A stretch of 64,000 nt of DNA. Source: Novosphingobium fuchskuhlense. GTDB lineage: Bacteria; Pseudomonadota; Alphaproteobacteria; Sphingomonadales; Sphingomonadaceae. This document shows positions 1 through 11,028 of the stretch, piece after piece. The position numbers and the translations under genes are program-made. The notes beneath the pieces were generated by a model. The model saw only the letters and a program-made list of their open reading frames with translations. It was not told the origin of the DNA and did not search any database. Every line of letters begins with the position of its first letter. Position 1 is the stretch's first letter. Location: the NCBI RefSeq assembly GCF_001519075.1, contig NZ_KQ954244.1:2029090-2093089 (forward strand). The letters are read 5' to 3'.

Positions 1-310
<310 letters not shown>

Positions 311-336
311 CTATGTCGTTGAAAAGGAATAGGGTG

Positions 337-864
337 TTAGGCGGCCTCCGCGCCCCGGATCATGCCGACGATACCGGTGCGGCCGACCTCGACGAGGCCG
401 AGTTCCTTCATCAGGCTGACGAAGCTGTCGATCTTCTCTGGCGCGCCGGTCAGTTCGAAGACGAAGCTGCCGGTGGTGGTATCGACGACCTTGGCGCGGA
501 ACACATCGGCAAGGCGCAGCGCCTCGACGCGGTTCTCGCCCTTGCCGGCGACCTTGATCAGCGCCAGTTCGCGCTCGACGTATGGGCCGACTTCGGTGAG
601 ATCGACGACCTTGTGGACGGGCACGAGGCGTTCGAGCTGGGCGCGGATCTGGTCGATCACTTCGGGCGGGCCGTGGGTGACGATGGTGATGCGGCTGACA
701 TCGTGGCCATCGGTGATATCGGCCACCGTCAGGCTGTCGATGTTGTAGCCGCGCGCGGTGAACAGGCCGGCGATCTTAGCGAGAATGCCCGCCTCGTTGT
801 CGACGGTGATGGTGAGAACGTGGCGCTCTGCAGCGGCGGTCTCAGGATTCTGGCTTGTCGTCAT
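337..864 (-). CDS. ilvN: Acetolactate synthase small (regulatory) subunit
   Basis: This is the 175-residue regulatory subunit of acetohydroxyacid synthase, which binds valine and activates the catalytic subunit IlvB. The N-terminal ACT domain is visible as HVLTITVDNEAGILAKIAGL followed by FTARGYNIDSLTVADI, near residues 15-50. The C-terminal AHAS small-subunit domain follows and ends in a glycine-rich segment (GRTGIVGMIRG). The length is close to that of family members. The open frame runs upstream to 1062, but the ATG at 862-864 gives the standard N-terminus and overlaps the stop of the small upstream ORF by four bases (ATGA), which implies translational coupling. ilvC follows 41 bases downstream. 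Confidence 0.96.
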   Translation of the reverse strand: MTTSQNPETAAAERHVLTITVDNEAGILAKIAGLFTARGYNIDSLTVADITDGHDVSRITIVTHGPPEVIDQIRAQLERLVPVHKVVDLTEVGPYVERELALIKVAGKGENRVEALRLADVFRAKVVDTTTGSFVFELTGAPEKIDSFVSLMKELGLVEVGRTGIVGMIRGAEAA

Positions 865-1040
865 TTGGGGCTCGGCAGTTCGACGGTGACCGAATGCGTT
901 GGCATCGGTGCCGTGATAATGATCAGAAAGGACGTGGCCGCTGCGGCGGACCACGCAAAGTCCCTGCGCCGGAAATCCCGGATGCAAAACGCGAGGCAGA
1001 TCGCCGCCGCGCCCAAGAGCAGGAACGGTTGGTACGCCAT
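861..1040 (-). CDS. Small two-helix membrane protein between ilvB and ilvN
   Basis: A 59-residue ORF fills exactly the gap between ilvB and ilvN. Its ATG (1038-1040) shares one base with the ilvB stop (TGATG), and its TGA (861-863) overlaps the ilvN ATG by four bases. The product begins [20 protein letters not shown], has a charged RDFRRRDF turn, then a second hydrophobic stretch (WSAAAATSFLIIITA) and a short polar tail. That suggests two membrane helices with a cytoplasmic arginine-rich loop. I do not recognise a family. Coupling at both ends argues that it is translated. It could be a true membrane peptide, or simply a reading frame that keeps ribosomes moving from ilvB to ilvN. Confidence 0.6.
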   Translation of the reverse strand: MAYQPFLLLGAAAICLAFCIRDFRRRDFAWSAAAATSFLIIITAPMPTHSVTVELPSPK

Positions 1041-2788
1041 CACACCAGCGCCTTGGCGGCATCGTCCATCGTGCCGGAGACCTGATCGCCGTAGAGGATC
1101 ATGTCGGTGTGCGCCGCGCCGCTCGGGATCATCGGGTAGCAGTTCACTTCCTTGGCAACGAGGCAATCGACGAAGACCGGACCCGGGTGGTCGATCATCG
1201 CCTGGATGCCGGCATCGAGCTCGCTTTCATCGGTGATGCGGATGCCCTTCCAGCCATAGGCTTCGGCGAGCTTCACGAAATCGGGCAAGCTGTCCGAATA
1301 CGAGTTCGAATAGCGGCTCTCGTAGGTCAGTTCCTGCCACTGGCGGACCATGCCCATCCATTCGTTGTTGAGCACGAAGACCTTGACCGGCAGGCGGTAC
1401 TGCGTGGCGGTGCCGAGCTCCTGGATGTTCATCTGGATCGAGGCATCGCCCGCGATGTCGATCACGAGGGCATCGGGGAAGCCGACTTGCGCACCGATGG
1501 CGGCAGGCAGGCCATAGCCCATCGTGCCGAGGCCGCCCGAGGTGAGCCACTTGTTGGGGCCGGAGAAGTGGAAGTACTGCGCGGCCCACATCTGGTGCTG
1601 GCCGACTTCGGTCGTGATGATCGGATCGTGCTTCCGGGTCAGCTCGTAAAGCCGCTCGACCGCATATTGCGGCATGATGGCTTCCTTGCGGTGCGGGTAG
1701 GCAAGCGATTTGCGCGCGCGCCAGCCATCGATGCGGGCAAACCATTCGGTGAGGTCGTTCGCCTCGCACTTGGTCTCGTTCCAGCCCGCGATCAGCTGCT
1801 GCAGGACTTTCGCGCAATCGCCGACGATGGGGAGATCGGCACGGACGGTCTTGTTGATCGAGGCGCGATCGATATCGATGTGGATGCGCTTCGAATTCGG
1901 CGAGAAGGCATCGAGCCGGCCGGTCACACGGTCGTCAAAGCGGGCGCCGATGGCGACGATAAGATCGGCGCGGTTCATCGCCATGTTGGCTTCATACGTG
2001 CCGTGCATGCCGAGCATGCCGAGCCAAGCTGGATTGTCCGCCGGGAAGGCGCCGAGGCCCATGAGCGTGGAGGTGACGGGCGCGCCGGTGAGCGCCTGCA
2101 ACTCGCGCAGCAGGGCGGCCGCTTCGGGCCCGGAATTGATCACGCCGCCGCCGGTGTAGAAGATCGGTGCCTGCGCGGCGGCGATCATCTGCACGGCCTG
2201 TGCGATATCCTCGCGCGCGCCTTCTACCTGCGGCTTGTAGCGCGTGCGTGTATGCGCAGGCTTGCCGGTCCATGGCGCGAGGCCGATCTGGACGTCCTTG
2301 GGAATGTCGATAACCACCGGGCCGGGGCGGCCTTCGGTGGCGATGCGGAAGGCTTCCTCGACAACTTCGCCGAGCAGGCCCGCCTCCTTCACGAGGTAGT
2401 TGTGCTTGGTGCAGTGGCGGGTGATGCCGACCGTATCGCATTCCTGGAACGCGTCCGAGCCGATCAGGCCGGTGGGTACCTGACCGGTGATGACGACCAG
2501 CGGGATCGAATCCATAAAGGCATCGGCAATGCCGGTGACGGCATTGGTCGCGCCCGGGCCCGAGGTGACGAGCACGACGCCAGGCTTGCCGGTGGCGCGC
2601 GCATAGCCTTCGGCGGCGTGGGCCGCGCCGGCTTCGTGGCGGACGAGGATGTGGCGGATACGCTCATCACCGAACAGGGCATCGTAGATCGGCAGCACCG
2701 CGCCACCGGGATAGCCGAACACGCATTCGACTCCCTGTGCGACAAGGCTTTCGACCAAGATTTCCGCGCCGCTGCGCTCGCTCTTCAC
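1040..2788 (-). CDS. ilvB: Acetolactate synthase large (catalytic) subunit
   Basis: This 582-residue ThDP enzyme condenses pyruvate with pyruvate or 2-ketobutyrate, the first common step of branched-chain amino acid synthesis. The N-terminal ThDP-binding domain carries [16 protein letters not shown], with the catalytic glutamate in the [15 protein letters not shown] motif near residue 50. The central FAD-binding domain follows, then the C-terminal pyrophosphate domain with [15 protein letters not shown] and the metal motif GDASIQMN. Length is normal for the family. The start is GTG at 2786-2788, with GGGA about eight bases upstream. It heads the ilvB-small ORF-ilvN-ilvC operon. A promoter-like TTGACA and a terminator-like hairpin lie upstream (2936-3041), suggesting leader control. 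Confidence 0.97.
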   Translation of the reverse strand: MKSERSGAEILVESLVAQGVECVFGYPGGAVLPIYDALFGDERIRHILVRHEAGAAHAAEGYARATGKPGVVLVTSGPGATNAVTGIADAFMDSIPLVVITGQVPTGLIGSDAFQECDTVGITRHCTKHNYLVKEAGLLGEVVEEAFRIATEGRPGPVVIDIPKDVQIGLAPWTGKPAHTRTRYKPQVEGAREDIAQAVQMIAAAQAPIFYTGGGVINSGPEAAALLRELQALTGAPVTSTLMGLGAFPADNPAWLGMLGMHGTYEANMAMNRADLIVAIGARFDDRVTGRLDAFSPNSKRIHIDIDRASINKTVRADLPIVGDCAKVLQQLIAGWNETKCEANDLTEWFARIDGWRARKSLAYPHRKEAIMPQYAVERLYELTRKHDPIITTEVGQHQMWAAQYFHFSGPNKWLTSGGLGTMGYGLPAAIGAQVGFPDALVIDIAGDASIQMNIQELGTATQYRLPVKVFVLNNEWMGMVRQWQELTYESRYSNSYSDSLPDFVKLAEAYGWKGIRITDESELDAGIQAMIDHPGPVFVDCLVAKEVNCYPMIPSGAAHTDMILYGDQVSGTMDDAAKALV

Positions 2789-2935
2789 GTGTCGTTCCCT
2801 TTCCGGCCCGGCGCGCCCTGCTGGGCCTTTTCCGGATGCCGCTGCGAAGCGGGCGCGTTAGCCGCGCTGCCGCGCTGTTCAAACCAAAATCTGCCCGTCA
2901 GCGGGCCTGAACCCGCCAAAACCCGCAAAAAATGC

Positions 2936-2966
2936 GGCCCGGGGCAGAGGCAGACTGCACCGGGCC
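2936..2966 (-). terminator. Hairpin with U-tract in the ilvB leader (attenuator or miaA terminator)
   Basis: GGCCCGG at 2936-2942 pairs with CCGGGCC at 2960-2966. On the minus strand the stem is followed by a run of six T after three bases. It lies between the miaA stop and the ilvB start, both on the minus strand. It can therefore end miaA transcripts or act as an attenuator for ilvB. More inverted repeats occur closer to ilvB (2892-2925), so alternative folds are possible. I found no leader peptide rich in Val, Leu or Ile codons. Confidence 0.5.
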
Positions 2967-3012
2967 AAGCATTCCGGAGGAGGGACTGGAATCCTTATCC
3001 GCCGGTGATTGG

Positions 3013-3041
3013 GCGGTAGGCGACATAAAATGCTGTGTCAA
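3013..3041 (-). promoter_or_regulatory. Candidate ilvB promoter
   Basis: A perfect -35 hexamer TTGACA is read on the minus strand (its complement is at 3036-3041). The -10 position 17 bases further (TACCGC) is weak. It lies at the very end of miaA and about 250 bases upstream of ilvB, leaving a long leader that contains the hairpin at 2936-2966. The call rests on the -35 match alone. Confidence 0.3.
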
Positions 3042-3044
3042 CCG

Positions 3045-3995
3045 CTAATCGCGTAATAATGCTTCAATCAGTGTGTCTGATGAGGAATTATCCAATACAA
3101 TCCGGGGCCAAGCGGCCGGCGGCTGGTGCCGGAGCCACGTATATTGCCGTTTGGCATAGCGGCGAGTGGCTTGGCTGCCCGCGGCTATGGCTTCGGCCTC
3201 GGTCATGGTGCCGGCGAGGAAGGCGGCCAGTTCCGGCACGCCGATAGCGCGCATGACGGGAAGCGCTGGGTCGAGATTGCGGGCGAGGAGGGCCTCCACT
3301 TCGGCAACCGCGCCGTGCTGCCACATCCGGGCGAAGCGCCGGTCGCAGCGTTCGTAGAGCCACGCGCGATCAGGCATGAGGATGAGCGGGCGCAAGGACA
3401 CCGCGTGGCCGATACCGCCGGTGAGATCGGCCTGCCAGGCGGCGAGCGGACGGCCGGTGGAGCGCACGACTTCGAGCGAACGGGCGATGCGCGCAGTGTC
3501 TGCCGGGGCAAGCGCGGCGGCGCGTTCGGGGTCTTCGCGGCTGAGCGCGGCATAGGCCTCGGCCACCGGGAGGGCGCGGACTTCGGCGCGCACCTCGGGG
3601 TCGATCGCGGGCACGGGCGCGATGCCATCGAGCAGGGTGCGGATATAGAGGCCAGTGCCGCCTACGAGGATGGGGAGCGCACCCTGTTCGTGCGCGGCGG
3701 CGATTTCCGCGCGGGCGGCGGCGGCCCAATCGGCGGCGGAGCAGCCTTGCGCGCCGTCCCACGCGCCGAACAGGCGGTGGGGCACGCCTTGCATCTCGGC
3801 TTCGGTGGGGCGGGCGCTCAGGATGGCGAGGTCGGCGTAGACTTGCGCGCTGTCGGCATTGATGATGATGGCCTGGCCGCTGGTCGCCAAGGCGGCCCGC
3901 ACGGCGAGATCGCTCTTGCCGCTCGCCGTCGGCCCTGCAATGAGCGCGAGCGGTGGCAGCTGCGCTGCCTTGTTAGGGGAATGATCGGTGCTCAT
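3045..3995 (-). CDS. miaA: tRNA dimethylallyltransferase
   Basis: MiaA transfers a dimethylallyl group to N6 of A37 in tRNAs that read codons starting with U. The 316-residue product has the P-loop [14 protein letters not shown] near residue 17. It also has [11 protein letters not shown], the [16 protein letters not shown] motif that binds the lipid substrate, and a C-terminal [15 protein letters not shown] segment typical of MiaA. The ATG at 3993-3995 gives the usual N-terminus. Its 5' end overlaps the 5' end of serB, which is transcribed in the opposite direction, by eight bases, so the two ribosome-binding sites lie inside each other's coding regions. The open frame continues to 4757, but that part is antisense to serB. 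Confidence 0.94.
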   Translation of the reverse strand: MSTDHSPNKAAQLPPLALIAGPTASGKSDLAVRAALATSGQAIIINADSAQVYADLAILSARPTEAEMQGVPHRLFGAWDGAQGCSAADWAAAARAEIAAAHEQGALPILVGGTGLYIRTLLDGIAPVPAIDPEVRAEVRALPVAEAYAALSREDPERAAALAPADTARIARSLEVVRSTGRPLAAWQADLTGGIGHAVSLRPLILMPDRAWLYERCDRRFARMWQHGAVAEVEALLARNLDPALPVMRAIGVPELAAFLAGTMTEAEAIAAGSQATRRYAKRQYTWLRHQPPAAWPRIVLDNSSSDTLIEALLRD

Positions 3996-4884
3996 CGCAC
4001 GCCTGATAGCAGAGCCCGAGACGCTTGGTGACAATCTTGCGCTCGCCATGGAGCAAATCGAGGACGCGGGCTGGGAAGTGGCCGGCGCAGGGATGCTTGC
4101 GGACGTCGACGATGTGCTCGAGATGGAGCTGATCGAGGAGGCGAAAGCGCCCGATGTCGGCGCTGTGCGGCGCATTCTGGACCAGTGCTTCCCAGCCAGC
4201 GATCTGCTGCTTTCGCGCGAGGCGATCCAGGTGCCGCGGCTGTTCGTGTCCGACATGGATTCGACGATGATCGGGCAGGAATGCATTGACGAGCTTGCGG
4301 ACTTCGCCGGCCTCAAGGAGCGGATCGCGGCGATCACCGAGCGGGCGATGCGGGGCGAGCTCGATTTCGAGGCGGCGCTGCGCGAGCGCGTGGGGCTGCT
4401 GAAGGACCTCTCGGAAGGCGCGATTGCTGAGTGCCTTGAAGAGCGCATCCGGCCGATGGACGGTGCGCGGACACTGGTGGCGACCTTGAAGGCGCAAGGC
4501 GCGCGGACCGTGCTGGTGACGGGCGGTTTCCATGCCTTCGCCGATCCGGTGGCGCAGCAGCTCGGTTTCGAGCATGTCGTGGCGAACCGGCTGGGCGTCC
4601 ACGGCGGCGTGCTGACGGGCGATGTGGTCGGCGGGATTGTCGACAGTGCGGTCAAGCGCGAGGTGCTGCTCGATGAGACGGCGCGGCTGGGCCATGGGGC
4701 CGGTTCGCTGGCGACCGGCGACGGGGCGAACGACATTCCGATGCTCGAAGCTGCCACGCACGGGATTGCCTACCGCGCCAAGCCCAAGGCGCGCGCGGCA
4801 GCGGACGGGTGGATCGAGCGGGGCGATCTGACGGCGATCCTTTCGCTTTACGGCATTGCGCGGGAGCACTGGGTGGCGGCTTGA
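3988..4884 (+). CDS. serB: Phosphoserine phosphatase
   Basis: SerB removes phosphate from O-phosphoserine, the last step of serine synthesis. The 298-residue product has an N-terminal ACT-like region (about residues 1-80). The HAD phosphatase domain follows, with the nucleophile motif [18 protein letters not shown] near residue 87, the motif II segment [20 protein letters not shown], and the metal motif [10 protein letters not shown]. Length is normal for two-domain SerB. The start is taken as GTG at 3988, which yields the family-like N-terminus [11 protein letters not shown]; the next in-frame ATG at 4048 would cut into the ACT domain. The start lies inside the divergent miaA gene. coq4 follows on the same strand. 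Confidence 0.94.
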   Translation: MLIARLIAEPETLGDNLALAMEQIEDAGWEVAGAGMLADVDDVLEMELIEEAKAPDVGAVRRILDQCFPASDLLLSREAIQVPRLFVSDMDSTMIGQECIDELADFAGLKERIAAITERAMRGELDFEAALRERVGLLKDLSEGAIAECLEERIRPMDGARTLVATLKAQGARTVLVTGGFHAFADPVAQQLGFEHVVANRLGVHGGVLTGDVVGGIVDSAVKREVLLDETARLGHGAGSLATGDGANDIPMLEAATHGIAYRAKPKARAAADGWIERGDLTAILSLYGIAREHWVAA

Positions 4885-4942
4885 CGCGATATTAACACGG
4901 GTGTTAGTACGGCCGCAGAACCTGATTCTGCGGAGTCCTCTC

Positions 4943-5767
4943 GTGAACGCTCTGACTGCCCGTATTGAAGCCGATACGTCTCGCGATTTCCTGCAGCTTC
5001 CGCTGTTCGACCAGCGCCGCCCGCAGCTCAAGTTGCGCCCGGCCAAGGCGCTGCACCATTTCCGCGAGCTGTTGAAAGACAAGGAGAATACCGAGGAGGT
5101 GTTCTACATCTTCGAGGCGCTGCCCTGGCGCGATCTGCGCAAGGCGGGCGAGCGGTTCCTGACGTCCGAGCGCGGCATGGATCTGCGCGTGAAGGAACCG
5201 AACCTGCCGACGATCCTGGACGATCATGCCGCCCTGCGCCGCATGCCCGAAGGTTCGCTGGCCCATGCCTACTGCGACTTCATGGAGCGGGAAGGGCTGA
5301 CCGCGCAGGGGCTCGTCGAGGAGTTCGAGCGCTTCGCCAAGGACAAGCCGAAGTTCCACGACCAGTTCCAGTGGTACATGAACCGCATGCGCGATGTGCA
5401 TGACATGCTTCATGTTCTGACCGGCTATGGCCGCGACGCGCTGGGCGAGGCCTGCGTGCTGGCGTTCACCTACAGCCAGCAGCCGGCACTGGCGCATCTG
5501 TTCATCGGCTATATGGCCGGGCTCAACATCGGCAAGCAGGTCAAGAGCAGCGCGCCCGTCCTGCGCGCGATCCGCGAGGCGCAGGGGCTGGGCAAGGCCT
5601 GCCCGCGCGTGGCCGAGCTTTCGATTACGGAACTGCTGCCGATGCAGCTGGACGCGGTGCGCGCCAGGCTGAACATCACGCCGGCGATGCACTACCGCGC
5701 GGCGCATGCGGTGTGGCAATCGATGGGCGTCGATCCCTACGATCTGCTGGGCAAGAAGGCGGCCTGA
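4943..5767 (+). CDS. Coq4-type ubiquinone biosynthesis protein
   Basis: The product resembles the Coq4 family, which supports ubiquinone assembly in mitochondria and in many alphaproteobacteria. The diagnostic metal site is visible as HDMLHVLTGYGRDALGE (HDxxH followed by a distal Glu) in the middle of the protein. A hydrophobic AHLFIGYMAGLNIG segment follows. The frame is open from 4856, but GTG at 4943 is the likely start. It has GGAG at 4932-4935 with good spacing and yields 274 residues, matching the family better than the 303-residue form that overlaps serB. The gene ends before a large hairpin at 5793-5837 that separates it from convergent purL. Confidence 0.87.
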   Translation: MNALTARIEADTSRDFLQLPLFDQRRPQLKLRPAKALHHFRELLKDKENTEEVFYIFEALPWRDLRKAGERFLTSERGMDLRVKEPNLPTILDDHAALRRMPEGSLAHAYCDFMEREGLTAQGLVEEFERFAKDKPKFHDQFQWYMNRMRDVHDMLHVLTGYGRDALGEACVLAFTYSQQPALAHLFIGYMAGLNIGKQVKSSAPVLRAIREAQGLGKACPRVAELSITELLPMQLDAVRARLNITPAMHYRAAHAVWQSMGVDPYDLLGKKAA

Positions 5768-5792
5768 TTTCCCCCTCCGTCAGCGCTTCGCC

Positions 5793-5837
5793 GCTGCCAC
5801 CTCCCCATTTGTGCTGTGCAAAAATGGGGGGGGCAGC
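5793..5837. terminator. Long inverted repeat between convergent coq4 and purL
   Basis: GCTGCC plus CCCCATTT (5793-5810) pair with AAATGGGG plus GGCAGC (5822-5837), leaving a short bulge and an 11-base loop. The hairpin sits between convergent stop codons and probably ends transcription from both sides. Its sequence style resembles dispersed intergenic hairpins of sphingomonads; this is from memory and was not checked. Confidence 0.55.
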
Positions 5838-5860
5838 GGGAGATGCTGAGAGTTTGGCGC

Positions 5861-8059
<2,199 letters not shown>

Positions 8060-8098
8060 GAATGCGCCCTTAGCGACGTGCGCCGGGCAAGGCGAGTC

Positions 8099-8773
8099 TC
8101 AAGCGAAGCGCTGTGCCCCGGAAACCTTCGAGCGCGTGGCCTGCACCAGCAGAGCCAGACCCGAGAGCATGGTGAAGGCGAAGAGTGCGAGCAGGGGTTG
8201 CGCGGGGCTCATTTCGGTGGTGCGCGGGCTGAACCAGTCGATCACCTGAAACAGCGCAAGGACGGCGGCGAGGAGGCCGAGAAACAGGCCTGAGCGCGGG
8301 CCTGCGGCACGGGTGCGGCGAGCGTAGGCCGCCAGCGTTCCGAAGGCGAGGAGGACTTCGAGCGCGTGTTCGGCGAGCGGATGATCCCACAGGCCGAGGC
8401 CGAGCCTGGGCGGCGAGCCGGCGAGCGTGAGATCGGGCGCGTGGACGATGTAGTCTGCCAGCCAGTGCGAGAGGACGCAGGCAAACGCGATTCCGGCGGC
8501 GGCGCGGCTGCGGGTAAGCGCAAGGACGAGGCCGCTGAAGAGCCCACCCAGCACAGCCGCACCGAGCAGGCTGTGGCTATAGGGCATGTCATAGAGATCG
8601 AGCCAGTTGCTGGCGGTGAAGTTCGGGGTCAGCCGGTAATGCTCTATTCCAAGCAGCGCGAAGCTGAAGAAGGCAAAATCGAGGACTTGCACCGCGACGA
8701 CGAGAACCGCGAGCGGCGGGGCCTTGCGCGTCGTCGCGGCGAGGAAGGCGGGAGCGTAGTGACCGATGAACAT
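8099..8773 (-). CDS. Membrane protein with YdjM-like histidine motifs
   Basis: The 224-residue product has about five to six hydrophobic helices. It carries histidines in a pattern recalling the YdjM/PF04307 group of membrane-bound putative metal-dependent hydrolases: GHYAPAF at the N-terminus, YSHSLLG near residue 66, and LSHWLADYIVHAPDL near residue 100. Helices continue to the C-terminus. The assignment is by resemblance only and the substrate is unknown. The ATG lies three bases after the stop of the DUF2177 gene, so the two are co-transcribed and may be coupled. purL follows 39 bases downstream. Confidence 0.7.
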   Translation of the reverse strand: MFIGHYAPAFLAATTRKAPPLAVLVVAVQVLDFAFFSFALLGIEHYRLTPNFTASNWLDLYDMPYSHSLLGAAVLGGLFSGLVLALTRSRAAAGIAFACVLSHWLADYIVHAPDLTLAGSPPRLGLGLWDHPLAEHALEVLLAFGTLAAYARRTRAAGPRSGLFLGLLAAVLALFQVIDWFSPRTTEMSPAQPLLALFAFTMLSGLALLVQATRSKVSGAQRFA

Positions 8774-8776
8774 GGC

Positions 8777-9175
8777 TTATCCGGCGAAGGCGCGTGCGGC
8801 CCAGGTGGCTGCGAGTGTGGCGGTCATCGTGGCGAAGGCGCCCCAGCACACATCGATCGCGGTGACATAGCCGGGCCATCGGGCGAGGGTGGCCTGGTTG
8901 GTGAAATCGTAGGTGGCATAGCACAAGGCGCCCAGCAGCGCGCCGTTGAGGGCAGCAGCGGGCAGGCCCGCCGCGATGCCGGGGCGGATCGCGAACCACA
9001 CCATGCCGGCGAGGTAGGCAAGATAGAAGATGCCCGCCGGGGCGAGGCGGAAGGTGGGGGCGAGGAGGTCTCCCAGTGCCGGGCGATAGAGATTGGGGCC
9101 GGCCCAGCCGAGCCACAGCGCGTCGAGTCCGCCAAACACCACGGCCGCGACGACATAGGCAATTGCAAGCTGCAT
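8777..9175 (-). CDS. DUF2177 family membrane protein
   Basis: The 132-residue protein is almost entirely hydrophobic with four predicted helices. It matches my memory of DUF2177, with the N-terminal GGLDALWLGWAGPNLYRPALGDLL, then an AGIFYLAYLAGMVWFAI helix and the central YATYDFTNQATLARWP segment. Its biochemical role is unknown. ATG at 9173-9175 is preferred because the upstream extension of the open frame is arginine-rich and antisense to xseB. The gene is divergent from xseB across 62 bases and directly precedes the YdjM-like gene. Confidence 0.8.
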   Translation of the reverse strand: MQLAIAYVVAAVVFGGLDALWLGWAGPNLYRPALGDLLAPTFRLAPAGIFYLAYLAGMVWFAIRPGIAAGLPAAALNGALLGALCYATYDFTNQATLARWPGYVTAIDVCWGAFATMTATLAATWAARAFAG

Positions 9176-9237
9176 CCACGCTCTCCCCTGCCTCTGAGCT
9201 TGACCGGCTGCGGCTCGCCCGTCAATGCTGACACGCG

Positions 9238-9495
9238 ATGGCACATGACACCGACATCGGCTCGCTGAGTTTCGAGGAAGCCCTGAAGGCGCTGGAGGAC
9301 ATTGTCCGCCGGTTGGAAAGCGGCGAGGCGCCGCTCGACGAATCAATCGATCTCTATGCGCGGGGCGATGCCCTGCGCGCGCATTGTCAGAAGCGGCTCG
9401 ATGCCGCGCAGGCGCGGATCGAGGCGATCGTGACCGATGGCCAGGGGCGTGCGGCAGGCACGAAATCTTTTGACGACGGAGCAGCCGGGGCATGA
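9238..9495 (+). CDS. xseB: Exodeoxyribonuclease VII small subunit
   Basis: XseB is the small subunit of the nuclease that degrades single-stranded DNA to oligonucleotides; several copies bind one XseA. The 85-residue product has the family core SFEEALKALEDIVRRLESGE, then PLDESIDLYARGDALRAHCQ and a coiled C-terminal helix. The ATG at 9238 gives normal length. The stop overlaps the ispA start by four bases (ATGA), the frequent xseB-ispA arrangement. XseA is not in the window. Confidence 0.95.
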   Translation: MAHDTDIGSLSFEEALKALEDIVRRLESGEAPLDESIDLYARGDALRAHCQKRLDAAQARIEAIVTDGQGRAAGTKSFDDGAAGA

Positions 9496-10409
9496 CCGCA
9501 ATGGAACGGACGGGGCCCTGGCAGGATTTGCTGCGCCCGGCGCTGGCGCGCATTGCCGAGGATATCGACAGCAGCTTCGATGCGCTGCTGCCGCTGGCGA
9601 ACGACCCGCGCGATCGGCTGATCGAGGCGATGCGCTATGCCGCGATCGGCGGCGGCAAGCGGCTGCGGCCGCTTCTGGTGCTGGCCACCGCGAGCCTGTT
9701 TGGCGCGGACCGGGCCATGGCGATCCGCGTGGGGACCGCGATCGAGGCGATCCATGTCTATTCGCTGATCCACGACGATCTGCCCTGCATGGATGACGAC
9801 GCCCTGCGCCACGGCAAGCCGACGCTGCATATGGCCTTTGACGAGGCGACGGCGGTGCTCGCCGGCGATGCGCTGCATGATTTTGCCTTCGAGGTGCTCT
9901 CCGATCCCAACCTGTCTGGCGATCCTTTCGTGCGGATCGAGCTGGTTCGCACGCTGGCGCTGGCGAGCGGGATGAACGGCATGGCGGGCGGGCAGATGAT
10001 GGACATCGCCGCCGAGACCGCCTCGTTCGATCTGCCGACCGTGACCCGGCTGCAGCAATTGAAGACCGGCGCGCTGCTGAGTGCGGCGGTGGAGATGGGC
10101 GCGATCATCGGGCGCATTCCGGCCGAAGGGCGCGCGCACCTGCGCGGCTATGCGCGCGATATCGGCCTTGCCTTCCAGATCGCCGACGACCTCCTCGATG
10201 CCGAGGGGGACGAGGAAGCGGCGGGCAAGGCACTGCGCAAGGACGAGAAGGCAGGCAAGGAGACCTTCCTCTCGCTGCTGGGTCCGGAGCGGGCGCGCGA
10301 ACAGGCGCAGATGCTCGTCGAGCAGGCGGTGCAGTTCCTTGCCTCCTATGGCGAGGAAGCGGATCTGCTGCGCGCTGTGGCGTGGTTCATTGTCGAAAGG
10401 GATCGGTAA
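9492..10409 (+). CDS. ispA: Polyprenyl (farnesyl) diphosphate synthase
   Basis: This is a 305-residue trans-isoprenyl diphosphate synthase that condenses IPP with allylic diphosphates, most likely to farnesyl diphosphate. The first aspartate-rich motif DDLPCMDDD lies near residue 95, within HVYSLIHDDLPCMDDDALRH. The second motif, DDLLD, lies near residue 233. GGGKRLRPLL binds the IPP diphosphate. The bases upstream of DDxxxxD fit short-chain bacterial IspA, though geranylgeranyl length cannot be excluded. Translational coupling to xseB is likely. coaD begins one base after the ispA stop, making a compact xseB-ispA-coaD operon. Confidence 0.93.
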   Translation: MTAMERTGPWQDLLRPALARIAEDIDSSFDALLPLANDPRDRLIEAMRYAAIGGGKRLRPLLVLATASLFGADRAMAIRVGTAIEAIHVYSLIHDDLPCMDDDALRHGKPTLHMAFDEATAVLAGDALHDFAFEVLSDPNLSGDPFVRIELVRTLALASGMNGMAGGQMMDIAAETASFDLPTVTRLQQLKTGALLSAAVEMGAIIGRIPAEGRAHLRGYARDIGLAFQIADDLLDAEGDEEAAGKALRKDEKAGKETFLSLLGPERAREQAQMLVEQAVQFLASYGEEADLLRAVAWFIVERDR

Positions 10410-10410
10410 A

Positions 10411-10932
10411 ATGGGAGAGGCGGGGAAAAGGATCGGGGTATACCCCGGCACGTTCGATCCGATCACGCTCGGGCATCTCGACATCATTCGCCGGGGGGCC
10501 AAGCTGGTCGACCAGCTGATCATCGGCGTGACGACCAATCCTTCGAAGAATCCGATGTTCACGCCCGAAGAGCGCATGGCCATGGTCACACGCGAAGTGG
10601 CGGCGCAGGGGATCGAGAACGTCTCGGTGATGGGCTTCAACGCGCTGCTGATGAAATTTGCCGAAAAGCAGGGCGCCAGCGTGATCGTGCGCGGCCTGCG
10701 CGCAGTGGCCGACTTCGAATACGAATATCAGATGGCGGGCATGAACCAGCAGCTCAACCAGGGCATCGAGACGGTGTTCCTCATGGCCGATGTGAGCCTG
10801 CAGCCCATCGCGTCCAAGCTGGTCAAGGAAATCGCGCTGTTCGGCGGCGATATCACGAAGTTCGTCACCCCGCGGGTGCGCGACGAGGTGGTGGAGCGCG
10901 TGGTCCGGCAGGGCCAGCTCGGCGACTATTGA
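10411..10932 (+). CDS. coaD: Phosphopantetheine adenylyltransferase
   Basis: CoaD transfers AMP from ATP to 4'-phosphopantetheine, the penultimate step of coenzyme A synthesis. The 173-residue product has the nucleotidyltransferase signature GVYPGTFDPITLGHLDIIRR with the (T/H)xGH motif. It also has the substrate segment RGLRAVADFEYEYQMAGMN and the C-terminal ISSxxVKE-like stretch IASKLVKEIALFGGDI. ATG at 10411 gives standard length; the longer open frame upstream is out of phase with ispA and is a shadow. A perfect 18-bp palindrome follows the stop. Confidence 0.96.
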   Translation: MGEAGKRIGVYPGTFDPITLGHLDIIRRGAKLVDQLIIGVTTNPSKNPMFTPEERMAMVTREVAAQGIENVSVMGFNALLMKFAEKQGASVIVRGLRAVADFEYEYQMAGMNQQLNQGIETVFLMADVSLQPIASKLVKEIALFGGDITKFVTPRVRDEVVERVVRQGQLGDY

Positions 10933-10933
10933 A

Positions 10934-10951
10934 CCCTGAGGCGCCTCAGGG
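10934..10951 (+). terminator. Perfect 18-bp palindrome after coaD
   Basis: CCCTGAGGCGCCTCAGGG is completely self-complementary and starts one base after the coaD stop. It can form a stem of about seven pairs with a small loop, followed by ACATTTGTT. It could be a weak terminator or a binding site for a dimeric regulator ahead of the cyclophilin gene. Confidence 0.4.
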
Positions 10952-11028
10952 ACATTTGTTCATTGCGGCGTCATCCCCGGGGGCCTATCCGGCGCACGGG
11001 CTTTTGATGTGATCGGGAATTTCGTTTG

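Noticed and set aside
2910-2972. A short leader-peptide frame at the ilvB attenuator-like hairpin.
   Set aside because: No Shine-Dalgarno site and few branched-chain codons, so it does not support classical leader-peptide control.
1109-3019. A long open frame on the plus strand opposite ilvB.
   Set aside because: Antisense shadow of ilvB with no recognisable domain.
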